A stretch of 64,000 nt of DNA. Source: an uncultured Gammaproteobacteria bacterium (lineage in GTDB: Bacteria > Pseudomonadota > Gammaproteobacteria > Nitrosococcales > Methylophagaceae). The translations under genes and the position numbers were made by a program. This document shows, piece by piece, positions 18,929 through 26,367 of this stretch (its first letter is position 1; each line of letters begins with the position of its first letter). The stretch lies in NCBI GenBank assembly GCA_905479075.1, contig CAJQLA010000008.1, positions 1-64,000 of the forward strand. The letters are read 5' to 3'. Below the pieces are notes generated by a model. The model was not told the origin of the DNA. It did not search any database and saw only the letters and a list, made by a program, of their open reading frames with translations.

Positions 18929-19473
18929 AAACCAGCATTAGGTTGTTTTAAGAACTCAATTTCTTCGGGTGTCGAGGTTCTTGCCAGTACATGATTCCTG
19001 TGCGGGTAACGACCAAACCGCTCAATGATCCGCTTATGTTGTAATTCAAAATCAATTTGTAGCGGATTGTTATTTTGTTCAAACAGTTGAGTGGCGAACT
19101 CGTGGATTTTGAGTGATTCGCTATGCATAAAAGGCATATAAATAAAGCTACGCTCAATAGCCGTTAGTAATATGTCTGAACCATTATTAACGGCTTCTTG
19201 AGCAAGTGCTAAAGCTAGCGAGTCATAAGCATAAGCGCGTGCAGAATCTCTAAACCTATTCCTAGAAAACTGATCTAAGATAATTATTTCAGCTAAACGA
19301 CCTTTAGGTGATGCACGCCAATGTGATAATTCACATTGTGCAGCCTGTTTATGTAGTGCAGAAAAGTTTTCCAAAATCTGTTGGTCAAAAGCAGGACTAT
19401 GTTGCCACCATTGTTCTGGTCCATTGTCAATAAACCAAAATGTATAAATAGTATGAATGTGATCGAAAGACAT
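18925..19473 (-). CDS. DUF924 family protein
   Basis: 182 aa. It matches DUF924 over its whole length: FWFIDNGPEQWWQ at the N-terminus, GRLAEIIILDQFSRNRFR in the middle, YMPFMHSE and RFGRYPHRNHVLAR near the end. The family is helical (TPR-like in solved structures) and widespread in proteobacteria with no settled function. The LysE-type gene lies 18 bp upstream on the same strand, so they may be co-transcribed. Confidence 0.9.
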   Translation of the reverse strand: MSFDHIHTIYTFWFIDNGPEQWWQHSPAFDQQILENFSALHKQAAQCELSHWRASPKGRLAEIIILDQFSRNRFRDSARAYAYDSLALALAQEAVNNGSDILLTAIERSFIYMPFMHSESLKIHEFATQLFEQNNNPLQIDFELQHKRIIERFGRYPHRNHVLARTSTPEEIEFLKQPNAGF

Positions 19474-19491
19474 AGTTTTTTATACCGTGTT

Positions 19492-20115
19492 TTAATTGGT
19501 TTGTAGCGACATATAAATTGCTAAGCTGAGTAACACAGCTGCTGTTAATTTGTTCATTAACAATTGTGCTCGTCTGGAATGAATAAGTCGATTAGCAAGG
19601 GAAGAAGATAAATAAGCCATGCTGCCAAACACCGTAAAAGTGACAAGAATGAAAATGAAACCTAAGAAGAGTATTTGGCTTGCTATCTCTCCTTGATGAA
19701 TATCAATGAACTGTGGCAAAAAAGCTAAAAAGAAAATAGCAACTTTCGGGTTGCTGACATTCATTACAAAGCCTCTACGAACTAAGCCCAATTTATTTAG
19801 CTGTGATGCTGTTTTGTCACGAAGTACCCCTGCGTGGTAGGCCTGCCATGCAAGGTAAGCGAGATAGCAAGCGCCCAACAGTTTCATTATAGAAAAAAGT
19901 TTCGGCGAGCTTGCAATGATAGAAGCGAGACCTAGAGCAACCAGAGTCGAATGAACGATTAAACCAAGACACAAGCCAAACACAATTAATAAGCCTGCTC
20001 TCCAGCTATAAAGAGCCGACTGAGTGATGACAAATAAATTATCTGGTCCTGGCGACATAGCCAGTATAAAAGAGGCGCTGATGAAGATAGGTAGAGAGCT
20101 ATTGTCTATTATCAT
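19492..20115 (-). CDS. LysE/RhtB family amino acid exporter
   Basis: A membrane protein of about 207 aa with six hydrophobic segments. The family signature SFILAMSPGPDNLFVITQSA is at its N-terminus, and NVSNPKVAIFFLAFLPQF in the middle. LysE/RhtB proteins export amino acids such as homoserine, threonine or lysine. I chose the ATG at 20115 (MIIDNSSLPIF), preceded by AGGAGC, since family proteins start just before this segment. Starts further upstream, to 20172, would add a hydrophilic tail. The substrate is not predictable. Confidence 0.9.
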   Translation of the reverse strand: MIIDNSSLPIFISASFILAMSPGPDNLFVITQSALYSWRAGLLIVFGLCLGLIVHSTLVALGLASIIASSPKLFSIMKLLGACYLAYLAWQAYHAGVLRDKTASQLNKLGLVRRGFVMNVSNPKVAIFFLAFLPQFIDIHQGEIASQILFLGFIFILVTFTVFGSMAYLSSSLANRLIHSRRAQLLMNKLTAAVLLSLAIYMSLQTN

Positions 20116-20252
20116 ACGGCTATAAATAGCTCCTGTTTGGTCTTGCATGTTGAGATGAACAATACCATACACCTCATTTTTATAACGTAAATAAAACTAG
20201 GCGAGATAGTTTTTGAGTATGAATTTTAATAAGATAAAAAGATAGTAAGCTG

Positions 20253-20276
20253 ATAATAACCAAGCGGAATAGTCGA
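20253..20276 (+). promoter_or_regulatory. Upstream shared element, copy 1
   Basis: A 24-bp sequence with core AACCAAGCGGAATAGTCGA, identical at all 24 positions to 22212-22235 before the GST operon. It lies 281 bp upstream of the AlkB-like start codon. It is probably an activator site. Confidence 0.75.
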
Positions 20277-20421
20277 CTTTAAAATTGGAAAATTTAAATA
20301 TTTTCTCAAAAATTTTTATTTAATTTCACATAAACACACATTTTTTGTAATGTTAAAATCACATGTAAATCATATGGTTAAATACACTTACTGTTGGTAA
20401 TGTTAAATAAACCTACCTTTC

Positions 20422-20441
20422 GTAGTGATAATACGTATAGG
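20422..20441 (+). promoter_or_regulatory. Downstream shared element, copy 1
   Basis: GTAGTG, four variable bases, then TACGTATAGG. The same 16 fixed bases with the same spacing occur at 22382-22401. TATAGG could be a -10 hexamer of an activator-dependent promoter. It lies 145 bp after the upstream element. Confidence 0.65.
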
Positions 20442-20533
20442 CGTTAAAAAAATGCAGTTGTAAGTTTAGCGGCGTCTACAGAGGTATACAGATATTGAAG
20501 TAGTCTTTTTCACAACTTGAGGAGGTAGGTATA

Positions 20534-21706
20534 GTGAATAAATTAATTATTAATTTAAGATATTTTTTGACCCCAATACTGATTGTAGTAGCAATGTTGG
20601 GTATTGTTTATGGTGGTATTTTCACATGGCTAGGTGTCGCTATGTTCTTTCTTGCGATCGTTCTTGATTGGATCACAAGTTTATTGCCAGTGAAACTAGA
20701 AGCAGCTGGTGTTGATGAAAACGGTGAGCTAAATGGTATTCCGTGGTTACTCAATACAATGATGTATCTACAGTATCCAGTATTTGTTTTATTACAATTA
20801 TCATTAGTATGGCGTGTTTCTGAATATGCTGCTGGTGTGCCTTTAGGTACAACAGAGATCTTAGGCGTAACTGTAAACCAAGGTATTACAGGCGTTAACT
20901 TGATTGGTGCTGCTATTTCTAATGGTATGTTCATGGGTCTAGGAATCATGTTTGGTCATGAGCTATCACACACAAAAGGTCCTACTTTTGTATTGTCACG
21001 TTGGATGATGGCATTAAGCGGTATCGGCCACTTCTGCTACGCACATGTTTATAACCATCACTTAGAATTGGCTCACGAAGATGATCCTGCAACTTGCCCA
21101 CGTGGACGTAACATCTACAAGCATTTCTTGCTATCACACTTTGGTCAATCTCGTTTCTTATACAAAATGGAACAAGCGCGTTTAGCTCGCTTAAAAGTAC
21201 CTTTCATTTCTATTCAAAACCGTTGGATTCGTGGTTATGCGATGAGCTTACCAACTGTATTTTTGTTCTGGTTCTTCGGAGGCTGGACAGGGCTAGGTAT
21301 CATGGGTATCGCATGGACAATCTCTGCCTTTGAGCTTGAAGTATTAAACTTCTTAGAGCATTACGGTTTAATCCGTGAAAAAGGTCAACCAATCGAATAC
21401 CGTCATTCTTGGGATGTGGGTGAATCTCCATTTACTCAAATTGGCTTTATCGAAATTGGTCGTCAAGGTGATCATCATGACCGTGGTGAAACACACTTCT
21501 GGGAATTAGAAGAAGTAGGTTCTCCAGATACTGGCGTAGGTTACTATGCTATGTTCTCATTATTGTTGATTCCACCTGTATGGGAAGCATTTATCAGACC
21601 TCATTTAGCTAAATGGGATCAAGAAATGGCTTCTGAAGGTGAACGTGTTATTGCAGAGCGCTTGAATAAAAAAGCGGGCTGGAAAAACATGCCATCATTG
21701 ACATAA
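20534..21706 (+). CDS. AlkB-like integral membrane di-iron hydroxylase with variant third histidine motif
   Basis: A 390-aa membrane protein close to AlkB in length (about 400), with hydrophobic segments near residues 12-48, 72-92, 120-140 and 240-265. AlkB-type iron ligands present: HELSH (142-146), HVYNHH (171-176), NFLEHYG with His276, HSWD (291) and DHH (314-315). AlkB has RHSDHH at the last site; here it reads RQGDHH, so Gln311 replaces a His that is an iron ligand in AlkB. The family uses O2 and electrons from rubredoxin or ferredoxin to hydroxylate alkanes or methyl-aromatics; no rubredoxin gene is nearby. The start is GTG with AGGAGG 8 bases upstream. A 67-aa membrane protein follows. 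The substrate is unknown. Confidence 0.9.
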   Translation: MNKLIINLRYFLTPILIVVAMLGIVYGGIFTWLGVAMFFLAIVLDWITSLLPVKLEAAGVDENGELNGIPWLLNTMMYLQYPVFVLLQLSLVWRVSEYAAGVPLGTTEILGVTVNQGITGVNLIGAAISNGMFMGLGIMFGHELSHTKGPTFVLSRWMMALSGIGHFCYAHVYNHHLELAHEDDPATCPRGRNIYKHFLLSHFGQSRFLYKMEQARLARLKVPFISIQNRWIRGYAMSLPTVFLFWFFGGWTGLGIMGIAWTISAFELEVLNFLEHYGLIREKGQPIEYRHSWDVGESPFTQIGFIEIGRQGDHHDRGETHFWELEEVGSPDTGVGYYAMFSLLLIPPVWEAFIRPHLAKWDQEMASEGERVIAERLNKKAGWKNMPSLT

Positions 21707-21802
21707 GCGTTAGCGTATAAAAATTATTTAGAAACAAATGCAGGATGCAGATATGAGCAGGGATTGCTCAAACGCTAAACACGAATTTGGAGGAAAAAAA
21801 TT

Positions 21803-22006
21803 ATGAGTTCATTTAAAGGTTTTCTAGCTATATTGGTTTGGACAGTGATTGTTGCTTTTGGAGCTATCGAGCTCAATATAGGCGCTCATCACAGTGATCC
21901 ACTATGGGCACTAGGAACATCAATAGCGTTTTTGATTTGGCTTGTCTGTTCTGTTGCTATGTTTTTTGGCGTAGCAGGCGACGACCCATTCAAATGGGAA
22001 AAATAA
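21803..22006 (+). CDS. Small two-helix membrane protein in AlkB-like operon
   Basis: 67 aa with two hydrophobic helices (about residues 5-25 and 33-58), a short loop rich in His, and a charged end DDPFKWEK. A good ribosome binding site GGAGG lies 8 bases before the ATG. It is 96 bp after the AlkB-like gene and before the terminator, so it is the second gene of that operon. I do not recognise the family. A small subunit, assembly factor or stabiliser of the hydroxylase is possible by position. Confidence 0.75.
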   Translation: MSSFKGFLAILVWTVIVAFGAIELNIGAHHSDPLWALGTSIAFLIWLVCSVAMFFGVAGDDPFKWEK

Positions 22007-22033
22007 AGAACTAGATTACTAATTCTTTGGAAT

Positions 22034-22065
22034 CAGCCCCAGGTGCATACATTGGCCTGGGGCTG
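22034..22065 (+). terminator. Hairpin terminator after AlkB-like operon
   Basis: CAGCCCCAGG (22034-22043) pairs perfectly with CCTGGGGCTG (22056-22065) around a 12-base loop. Only a short TTTCG follows, so termination may be partial, but the GC-rich stem stands out in this AT-rich DNA. Confidence 0.65.
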
Positions 22066-22211
22066 TTTCGTATATTATGTTTATTAAACGCAGAAAATAT
22101 CCAAAGTAGCGTTATAGGACATTAATTGTTCGTACAGAATTAGTGATTAGATAGATTGATGGAAATTAATATTGAAGGAAATGGATACTTCTAGATTATT
22201 GTTTATAAACA

Positions 22212-22235
22212 ATAATAACCAAGCGGAATAGTCGA
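22212..22235 (+). promoter_or_regulatory. Upstream shared element, copy 2
   Basis: 24 bp identical to 20253-20276, with core AACCAAGCGGAATAGTCGA. It lies 377 bp before the first GST-like start codon. The flanks diverge immediately on both sides. Confidence 0.75.
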
Positions 22236-22381
22236 GATTTTTTTATATTATTGTGTAGGAACTGATTAAAAAATTCAGTTTTTTCTAATATTTTGTGGCG
22301 AAATATATTAATATAAAAAACATATATTTCAATGGGTTATGCTTTGCTAGGTGGTGGCCTGTTCGATAGGTCATAGTATTT

Positions 22382-22401
22382 GTAGTGTTTCTACGTATAG
22401 G
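22382..22401 (+). promoter_or_regulatory. Downstream shared element, copy 2
   Basis: GTAGTG, four variable bases, TACGTATAGG, as at 20422-20441. It lies 146 bp after the upstream element, against 145 bp in the AlkB-like promoter. The near-constant spacing argues for one promoter architecture. Confidence 0.65.
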
Positions 22402-22588
22402 ATAACTATGCACCGAGACCTAACGTGTAGCTCATCTGATAACATGTACAGATTATCGAGTGAGCATGAGCAGTTAACAAGCCAGCTTATGAACCCGAGA
22501 AGAGGGGAAACAGCTAAGGTGTGATAGAGGATAACACTTTGGTATGTATATTTTTAGTTAAATAATTAATAAAAAAAGGGGTTAACGA

Positions 22589-23266
22589 ATGCCATTTTTT
22601 AGAAAGAAAAAGAAAGAGGCAGTACGCATGAAAATGCGTGGCTTTCCAGGAGATGTTAATACAGCAAAATGTCTTCTGATGGCTGCAGAAAAGAAAGTCC
22701 AGCTTGATGTGGAAGTGCTAGATGTTAAAACGGGAGCGAGTGATTCAGATGAGTATCGTGCGCTTTCTTCTTTTGGTAAGTACCCATACCTAGAGGAAGG
22801 TGACTTCGCAACAAACAGCGTAAACGCGGTACTTTCATTCTTGGATGTGCGAGGAGAAGGCAATAGCTTGTTGAACCCAAAAAAAGCACAATTCTTTGGT
22901 CACCAAAATTACTGGAGCCAAGTAGCAAGAACATTATGTGAGCCTGCATTAATGACGTTAATTGATGCCAACGTTTACGGTGAAGCAGGTGGTGACACTG
23001 ATGCGGCCTGTAAGCAAATTGACACAGTATTAGATGAACTAAATAGCTTTGTTGATAACAAAGAATATATTGTCGGCGACTATTCATTTGCTGATGTTCA
23101 CTGGACTGCTGTGGCACATATGCTGACACTTGTCGGCGCTGAAGATGCAATTACTTCACGTAGTAATTTAAATGCATGGTTCGGTAGAGTGAAAGCGCGT
23201 CCTAGCTATGCTGGATTGCCATCACTTGATGATGTTAAAAACAAACAGCTCAGATCAGTAGCCTGA
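22589..23266 (+). CDS. Glutathione S-transferase-like protein 1
   Basis: 225 aa with a GST layout. The thioredoxin-like N-domain starts at MRGFPGDVNTAKCLLMAA and has the cis-Pro position in FGKYPYL, followed by a TNSVNAVLSFLD helix where GSTs bind the gamma-glutamyl group. The helical C-domain contains the N-capping signature YSFADVHWTAVAH. A basic N-terminal stretch (FRKKKKEAVRMK) is unusual. It is a paralogue of the next gene, sharing the FPGDV, DSD-D/E-Y/FRA and YSFAD-HWT segments. A catalytic Tyr, Ser or Cys cannot be fixed by eye. By its shared promoter it is likely co-induced with the AlkB-like operon. Confidence 0.82.
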   Translation: MPFFRKKKKEAVRMKMRGFPGDVNTAKCLLMAAEKKVQLDVEVLDVKTGASDSDEYRALSSFGKYPYLEEGDFATNSVNAVLSFLDVRGEGNSLLNPKKAQFFGHQNYWSQVARTLCEPALMTLIDANVYGEAGGDTDAACKQIDTVLDELNSFVDNKEYIVGDYSFADVHWTAVAHMLTLVGAEDAITSRSNLNAWFGRVKARPSYAGLPSLDDVKNKQLRSVA

Positions 23267-23290
23267 TCAGCATATAAGAGGAGAATAATA

Positions 23291-24082
23291 ATGGCTGATT
23301 TATTTCATTACGGATCTGCGGCTAAAGCATTAGATGCAGATGATCGTTACGGTAGTGACGGTGATATGAAGAAAACCCAATATGTCATGCAATTGCTTGG
23401 CTTCCCGGGTGATGTTGACACACTTAAATGTCTTTTGACTGCTGCTGAAAAAGGTATCGAAGTCGAAAGTGGCGTTTTAGATATGACAAAAGGTGAGCAA
23501 GATAGTGATGATTTTCGTGCTATTTCACCATTTGGCATTACACCAGCGCTAAAAGAAGCACAATATGTTGTTGTTGGCGAACCAGGTTGCGCAGTCTTTA
23601 TTGAAGGCCGTGGTCTTGGTAATCGTTTGGCTCCACGTAATGCTGCAGTTTTAGCGACGGAAATGGAGTGGATGGAAGTAGGTAAAACAGAGGTTCAACC
23701 TCATGTTGAAGCTCTTATGATGCAAAAAGTTTGTGGCAAAATGGCAGATCCATCATTCGCTACAGATGATGCTGCAGTTCAAGCTGCACGTGCAGCATTA
23801 GCCGATCCATTAGATGCATTTGATGATCAATTACAGTCGAATGAATTCGTTGTAGGTCAGTATTCATTTGCTGATATCCATTGGACTATCTATATTCACT
23901 TATTGACTGTTATGGGTGAAGGCGCACTTTACGCGAAGCATAATAATATTAAAGCTTGGTTCGAACGTGTTAAAGCACATAAGAGCTTCTCAGGCCAAGA
24001 TATTATTAGTTATGACTTCTTACCAACACTTGAAGAAATCCAAGCGAAAGTAATGAAAGATGTAGAGTGTGGTGAGTTCTAA
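23291..24082 (+). CDS. Glutathione S-transferase-like protein 2
   Basis: 263 aa, paralogous to the gene 24 bp upstream but with a 30-residue N-terminal extension and a longer C-terminal end. The N-domain has LLGFPGDVDTLKCLLTAAEKG, cis-Pro in FGITPAL and a GEPGCAVFIE helix. The C-domain has YSFADIHWTIYIH. The ribosome binding site AGAGGAG precedes the ATG. Two different paralogues side by side could form a heterodimer. A role in conjugating a reactive oxidation product such as an epoxide or aldehyde is inference from the neighbours. Confidence 0.82.
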   Translation: MADLFHYGSAAKALDADDRYGSDGDMKKTQYVMQLLGFPGDVDTLKCLLTAAEKGIEVESGVLDMTKGEQDSDDFRAISPFGITPALKEAQYVVVGEPGCAVFIEGRGLGNRLAPRNAAVLATEMEWMEVGKTEVQPHVEALMMQKVCGKMADPSFATDDAAVQAARAALADPLDAFDDQLQSNEFVVGQYSFADIHWTIYIHLLTVMGEGALYAKHNNIKAWFERVKAHKSFSGQDIISYDFLPTLEEIQAKVMKDVECGEF

Positions 24083-24107
24083 ATAGAGCTACTGCAAAAA
24101 AGAGTTA

Positions 24108-24320
24108 ATGAGTACAACTAATTCACAAGCGATGGAAATAGTGGCTGATCTTGGGTTAAGCCATGAAGAAGTAGCACAATACCTAAATGTTACTAATGAT
24201 GTAGTGGAAAAATGGTTTGGATTAGATGGCAGTAACGAACAGGTAGAAATGCCTGATTCAGAACTCAATTTTTTAAAATATTGCTTAATGACGGATAATA
24301 AACGTTCGCATTTATTTTAG
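24108..24320 (+). CDS. Small HTH-like protein at end of GST operon
   Basis: 70 aa. Residues of about 15-38 read LGLSHEEVAQYLNVTNDVVE, the spacing of an XRE-type helix-turn-helix (Q-Y-L-N-V as helix 2, V-V-E-K-W-F as helix 3). A conserved C-terminal tail is not recognised. It begins 25 bp after the second GST-like gene and ends before a strong terminator, so it belongs to the operon. It could be a small regulator or an adaptor. Confidence 0.65.
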   Translation: MSTTNSQAMEIVADLGLSHEEVAQYLNVTNDVVEKWFGLDGSNEQVEMPDSELNFLKYCLMTDNKRSHLF

Positions 24321-24347
24321 AAAAAATACTGGTTTACTCTAGAAATT

Positions 24348-24380
24348 AAATAGGCCGCTTTCTTAGCGGCCTATTTTTTT
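24348..24380 (+). terminator. Strong rho-independent terminator after GST operon
   Basis: AAATAGGCCGCT (24348-24359), loop TTCTT, perfect complement AGCGGCCTATTT and more T. The stem is 12 bp without mismatch. Confidence 0.92.
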
Positions 24381-24459
24381 GTTTGAAACAGATAGATGAA
24401 CAATATATAGCTGTAACCTATGATGGTGGTCATTGACTAGGACTACACCTGAGCCGTAT

Positions 24460-25014
24460 CTAGCCTCTAACTAAACCCTTTTCAACATCGCTTCGCGTCT
24501 TGGCATCAGTAAGATACTCAATGATGGCCAGAGCAAAATCCATGGCTGTACCAGGACCCCTAGAGGTTAAGACCCTATCATCAACCACAACGGCGTCACC
24601 GCTAAATAGGGTGTTCGGCCAATCATCTATGTTTAAAGCGCCGGGATAGAAGGTGGCAGTTTTACCATCAAGAAGTCCTGCATTTGCAAGGACTAAAGGC
24701 GCAGCACAGATTGCAGCGAGGGCTTTACCATTCTGATAGAGCCGTTTGAGAATGGCATGAATACGAGGGTCTGAATTTAAATTAGTGGCGCCAGGTAATC
24801 CCCCGGGTAGTATGACCATGTCAAAATCATTGTAGATAACTTCATCAAGCTCAGTGTCTGCAACTAGATGTACACCACGGCTAGCAGTCACAGCGACCGG
24901 GCCTAGGCTTGCTGTAACAACATTAATTTTAGCTCGGCGTAACAAGTCTATTATTGTGACAGCTTCTAATTCTTCGCAGCCTTCGGCTAGGGGCACTAAT
25001 ACAGTCACGGACAT
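24460..25014 (-). CDS. DJ-1/PfpI family protein, YajL-like
   Basis: 184 aa, the length of YajL/DJ-1. The N-terminus VLVPLAEGCEELEAVTIIDLLRRA carries the conserved Glu, and the nucleophile elbow AAICAAPLVLANAGLL carries the active Cys. Members act as oxidation-sensitive chaperones or glyoxalase-like enzymes in the cytoplasm. It is the distal gene of a minus-strand run with ctpA, envC and gpmI, 16 bp after ctpA. Confidence 0.92.
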   Translation of the reverse strand: MSVTVLVPLAEGCEELEAVTIIDLLRRAKINVVTASLGPVAVTASRGVHLVADTELDEVIYNDFDMVILPGGLPGATNLNSDPRIHAILKRLYQNGKALAAICAAPLVLANAGLLDGKTATFYPGALNIDDWPNTLFSGDAVVVDDRVLTSRGPGTAMDFALAIIEYLTDAKTRSDVEKGLVRG

Positions 25015-25030
25015 AATTAATTACCTGTTT

Positions 25031-26344
25031 CTATTTGTTCAGTATGTTGATGCCTTTTAACAAGTTAAGTGCTTCTGACAAGGCATAATCACTAACGGCT
25101 AATGGTGCATCAGCAGTTTTATCAGTGGTTTTTTTATCATCCTTGTCATTGTGTTCGCCATTACCATTGGCTAAATGTTTTGATAAATCACTTTCACGTA
25201 GTGGTTCGAACTCGCTGCTTCCCCCTTGGGTCACGGTCACTCTATCAACAATAATATCGGGGACAATACCTTCAGCTTGGATCGAGCGTCCAGAAGGCGT
25301 GTAGTAAAGAGCAGTTGTCATTTTAACTGCGGTATCATCGGTTAAAGGCATCACTGTTTGTACCGAACCCTTACCAAAGGTTTTGGTTCCCATAATGACG
25401 GCTCGATGATGATCTTGTAGTGCACCAGCAACGATTTCAGAAGCTGAGGCCGAGCCGCCATTGACTAGAACAACAATGGGAGCACCTTTCAAGACATCGG
25501 TAGGTTTAGCTGTGAACTGCTGTTTAGAATCCAGCACACGCCCATCAGTATAGACAATCATACCTTTGGTGATAAAGCTGTCAGAGACATCAACAGCAGC
25601 ATTTAACAAACCACCGGGATTGTTACGTAAGTCTAAAACCAAGCCTTTTAGCTTGCCTTCATTATCCATCTTCAGCTGGTCGATAGCATTATTCAAGCCT
25701 TCCCCTGTTCGCTGTTGGAAGGTACTGATACGGACATAGCCATAACCCGCTTCTAGGGTCCTATGTTTAATACTTTTTACTTTGATGATCGCGCGGGTCA
25801 GCTCTATTTTTAGGGGCTTATCTTCACCATCTCGGATAACCGTTAATAAAATTTTGCTGCCAGGTTTGCCTCTCATTTTAGCGACAGCATCACGTAGGCT
25901 CAAGCCTTTTACTGGAGTATCATCAAGACGAATAATTATGTCACCCGCCAAGATACCGCTTGCAGCCGCGGGGGTATCATCAATTGGCGATACAACGCGG
26001 ACAAAACCATCTTCCATTGTGACTTCAATACCTAGGCCGCCAAACTCTCCTGAAGTCCCTTCACGGAGGCTCTTAAAGTCTTCTAAATCTAGATAGGTTG
26101 AGTGAGGGTCTAGGCCAGAGAGCATACCTTTGATGGCATTTCTGAAAAGTTCTTTGTCTTCTACAGGTTCAACATAATTATTTTTTATACGACCAAAAAT
26201 TTCAGAAAAGGCACGTAGTTCATCCAGGGGAATATCAGGCCTAGTGTTAGCATTGTCGGCGAAGACCATTTGACCAAAAATCAGCGAAGCGCCAAGAATT
26301 GTGCCTGCGCCAATTAAACCAATATCACGTCTTAAAAAACTCAT
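25031..26344 (-). CDS. ctpA: Carboxy-terminal processing protease CtpA family (S41)
   Basis: 437 aa. N-terminal signal anchor (DIGLIGAGTILGASLIFGQM), then a PDZ domain (about residues 85-165, GGLGIEVTMEDG, GILAGDIIIRLDD) and an S41 protease domain. The catalytic Ser is in GGSASASEIVAG and the Lys in GTKTFGKGSVQT. These periplasmic proteases trim or degrade envelope proteins, often cell-wall hydrolases. It lies 23 bp after envC, whose product activates cell-wall amidases, a common pairing. Confidence 0.96.
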   Translation of the reverse strand: MSFLRRDIGLIGAGTILGASLIFGQMVFADNANTRPDIPLDELRAFSEIFGRIKNNYVEPVEDKELFRNAIKGMLSGLDPHSTYLDLEDFKSLREGTSGEFGGLGIEVTMEDGFVRVVSPIDDTPAAASGILAGDIIIRLDDTPVKGLSLRDAVAKMRGKPGSKILLTVIRDGEDKPLKIELTRAIIKVKSIKHRTLEAGYGYVRISTFQQRTGEGLNNAIDQLKMDNEGKLKGLVLDLRNNPGGLLNAAVDVSDSFITKGMIVYTDGRVLDSKQQFTAKPTDVLKGAPIVVLVNGGSASASEIVAGALQDHHRAVIMGTKTFGKGSVQTVMPLTDDTAVKMTTALYYTPSGRSIQAEGIVPDIIVDRVTVTQGGSSEFEPLRESDLSKHLANGNGEHNDKDDKKTTDKTADAPLAVSDYALSEALNLLKGINILNK

Positions 26345-26367
26345 AACCTTTCCCTAAAAATAAATTA

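Larger units (their letters stand above)
20116..20533. other. Promoter region of the AlkB-like operon
   Basis: This non-coding stretch of 361 to 418 bp (depending on the LysE start) lies between divergent genes. It contains two elements also found before the GST operon (20253-20276 and 20422-20441), separated by a very AT-rich 145 bp. The gene then has a strong AGGAGG site (20520-20525) 8 bases before a GTG start. Confidence 0.75.
22066..22588. other. Promoter and structured leader of the GST operon
   Basis: A 523-bp non-coding stretch. It holds both shared elements (22212-22235, 22382-22401), then about 185 bp of likely 5' leader. The leader can fold into a 12-position stem (22431-22442 with 22453-22464, two G-U pairs and one mismatch), a CCC/GGG stem near 22495-22508, and a 7-bp stem around 22518-22542. 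It ends with a GGGG-type ribosome binding site before 22589. I see no known riboswitch consensus. Confidence 0.6.
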
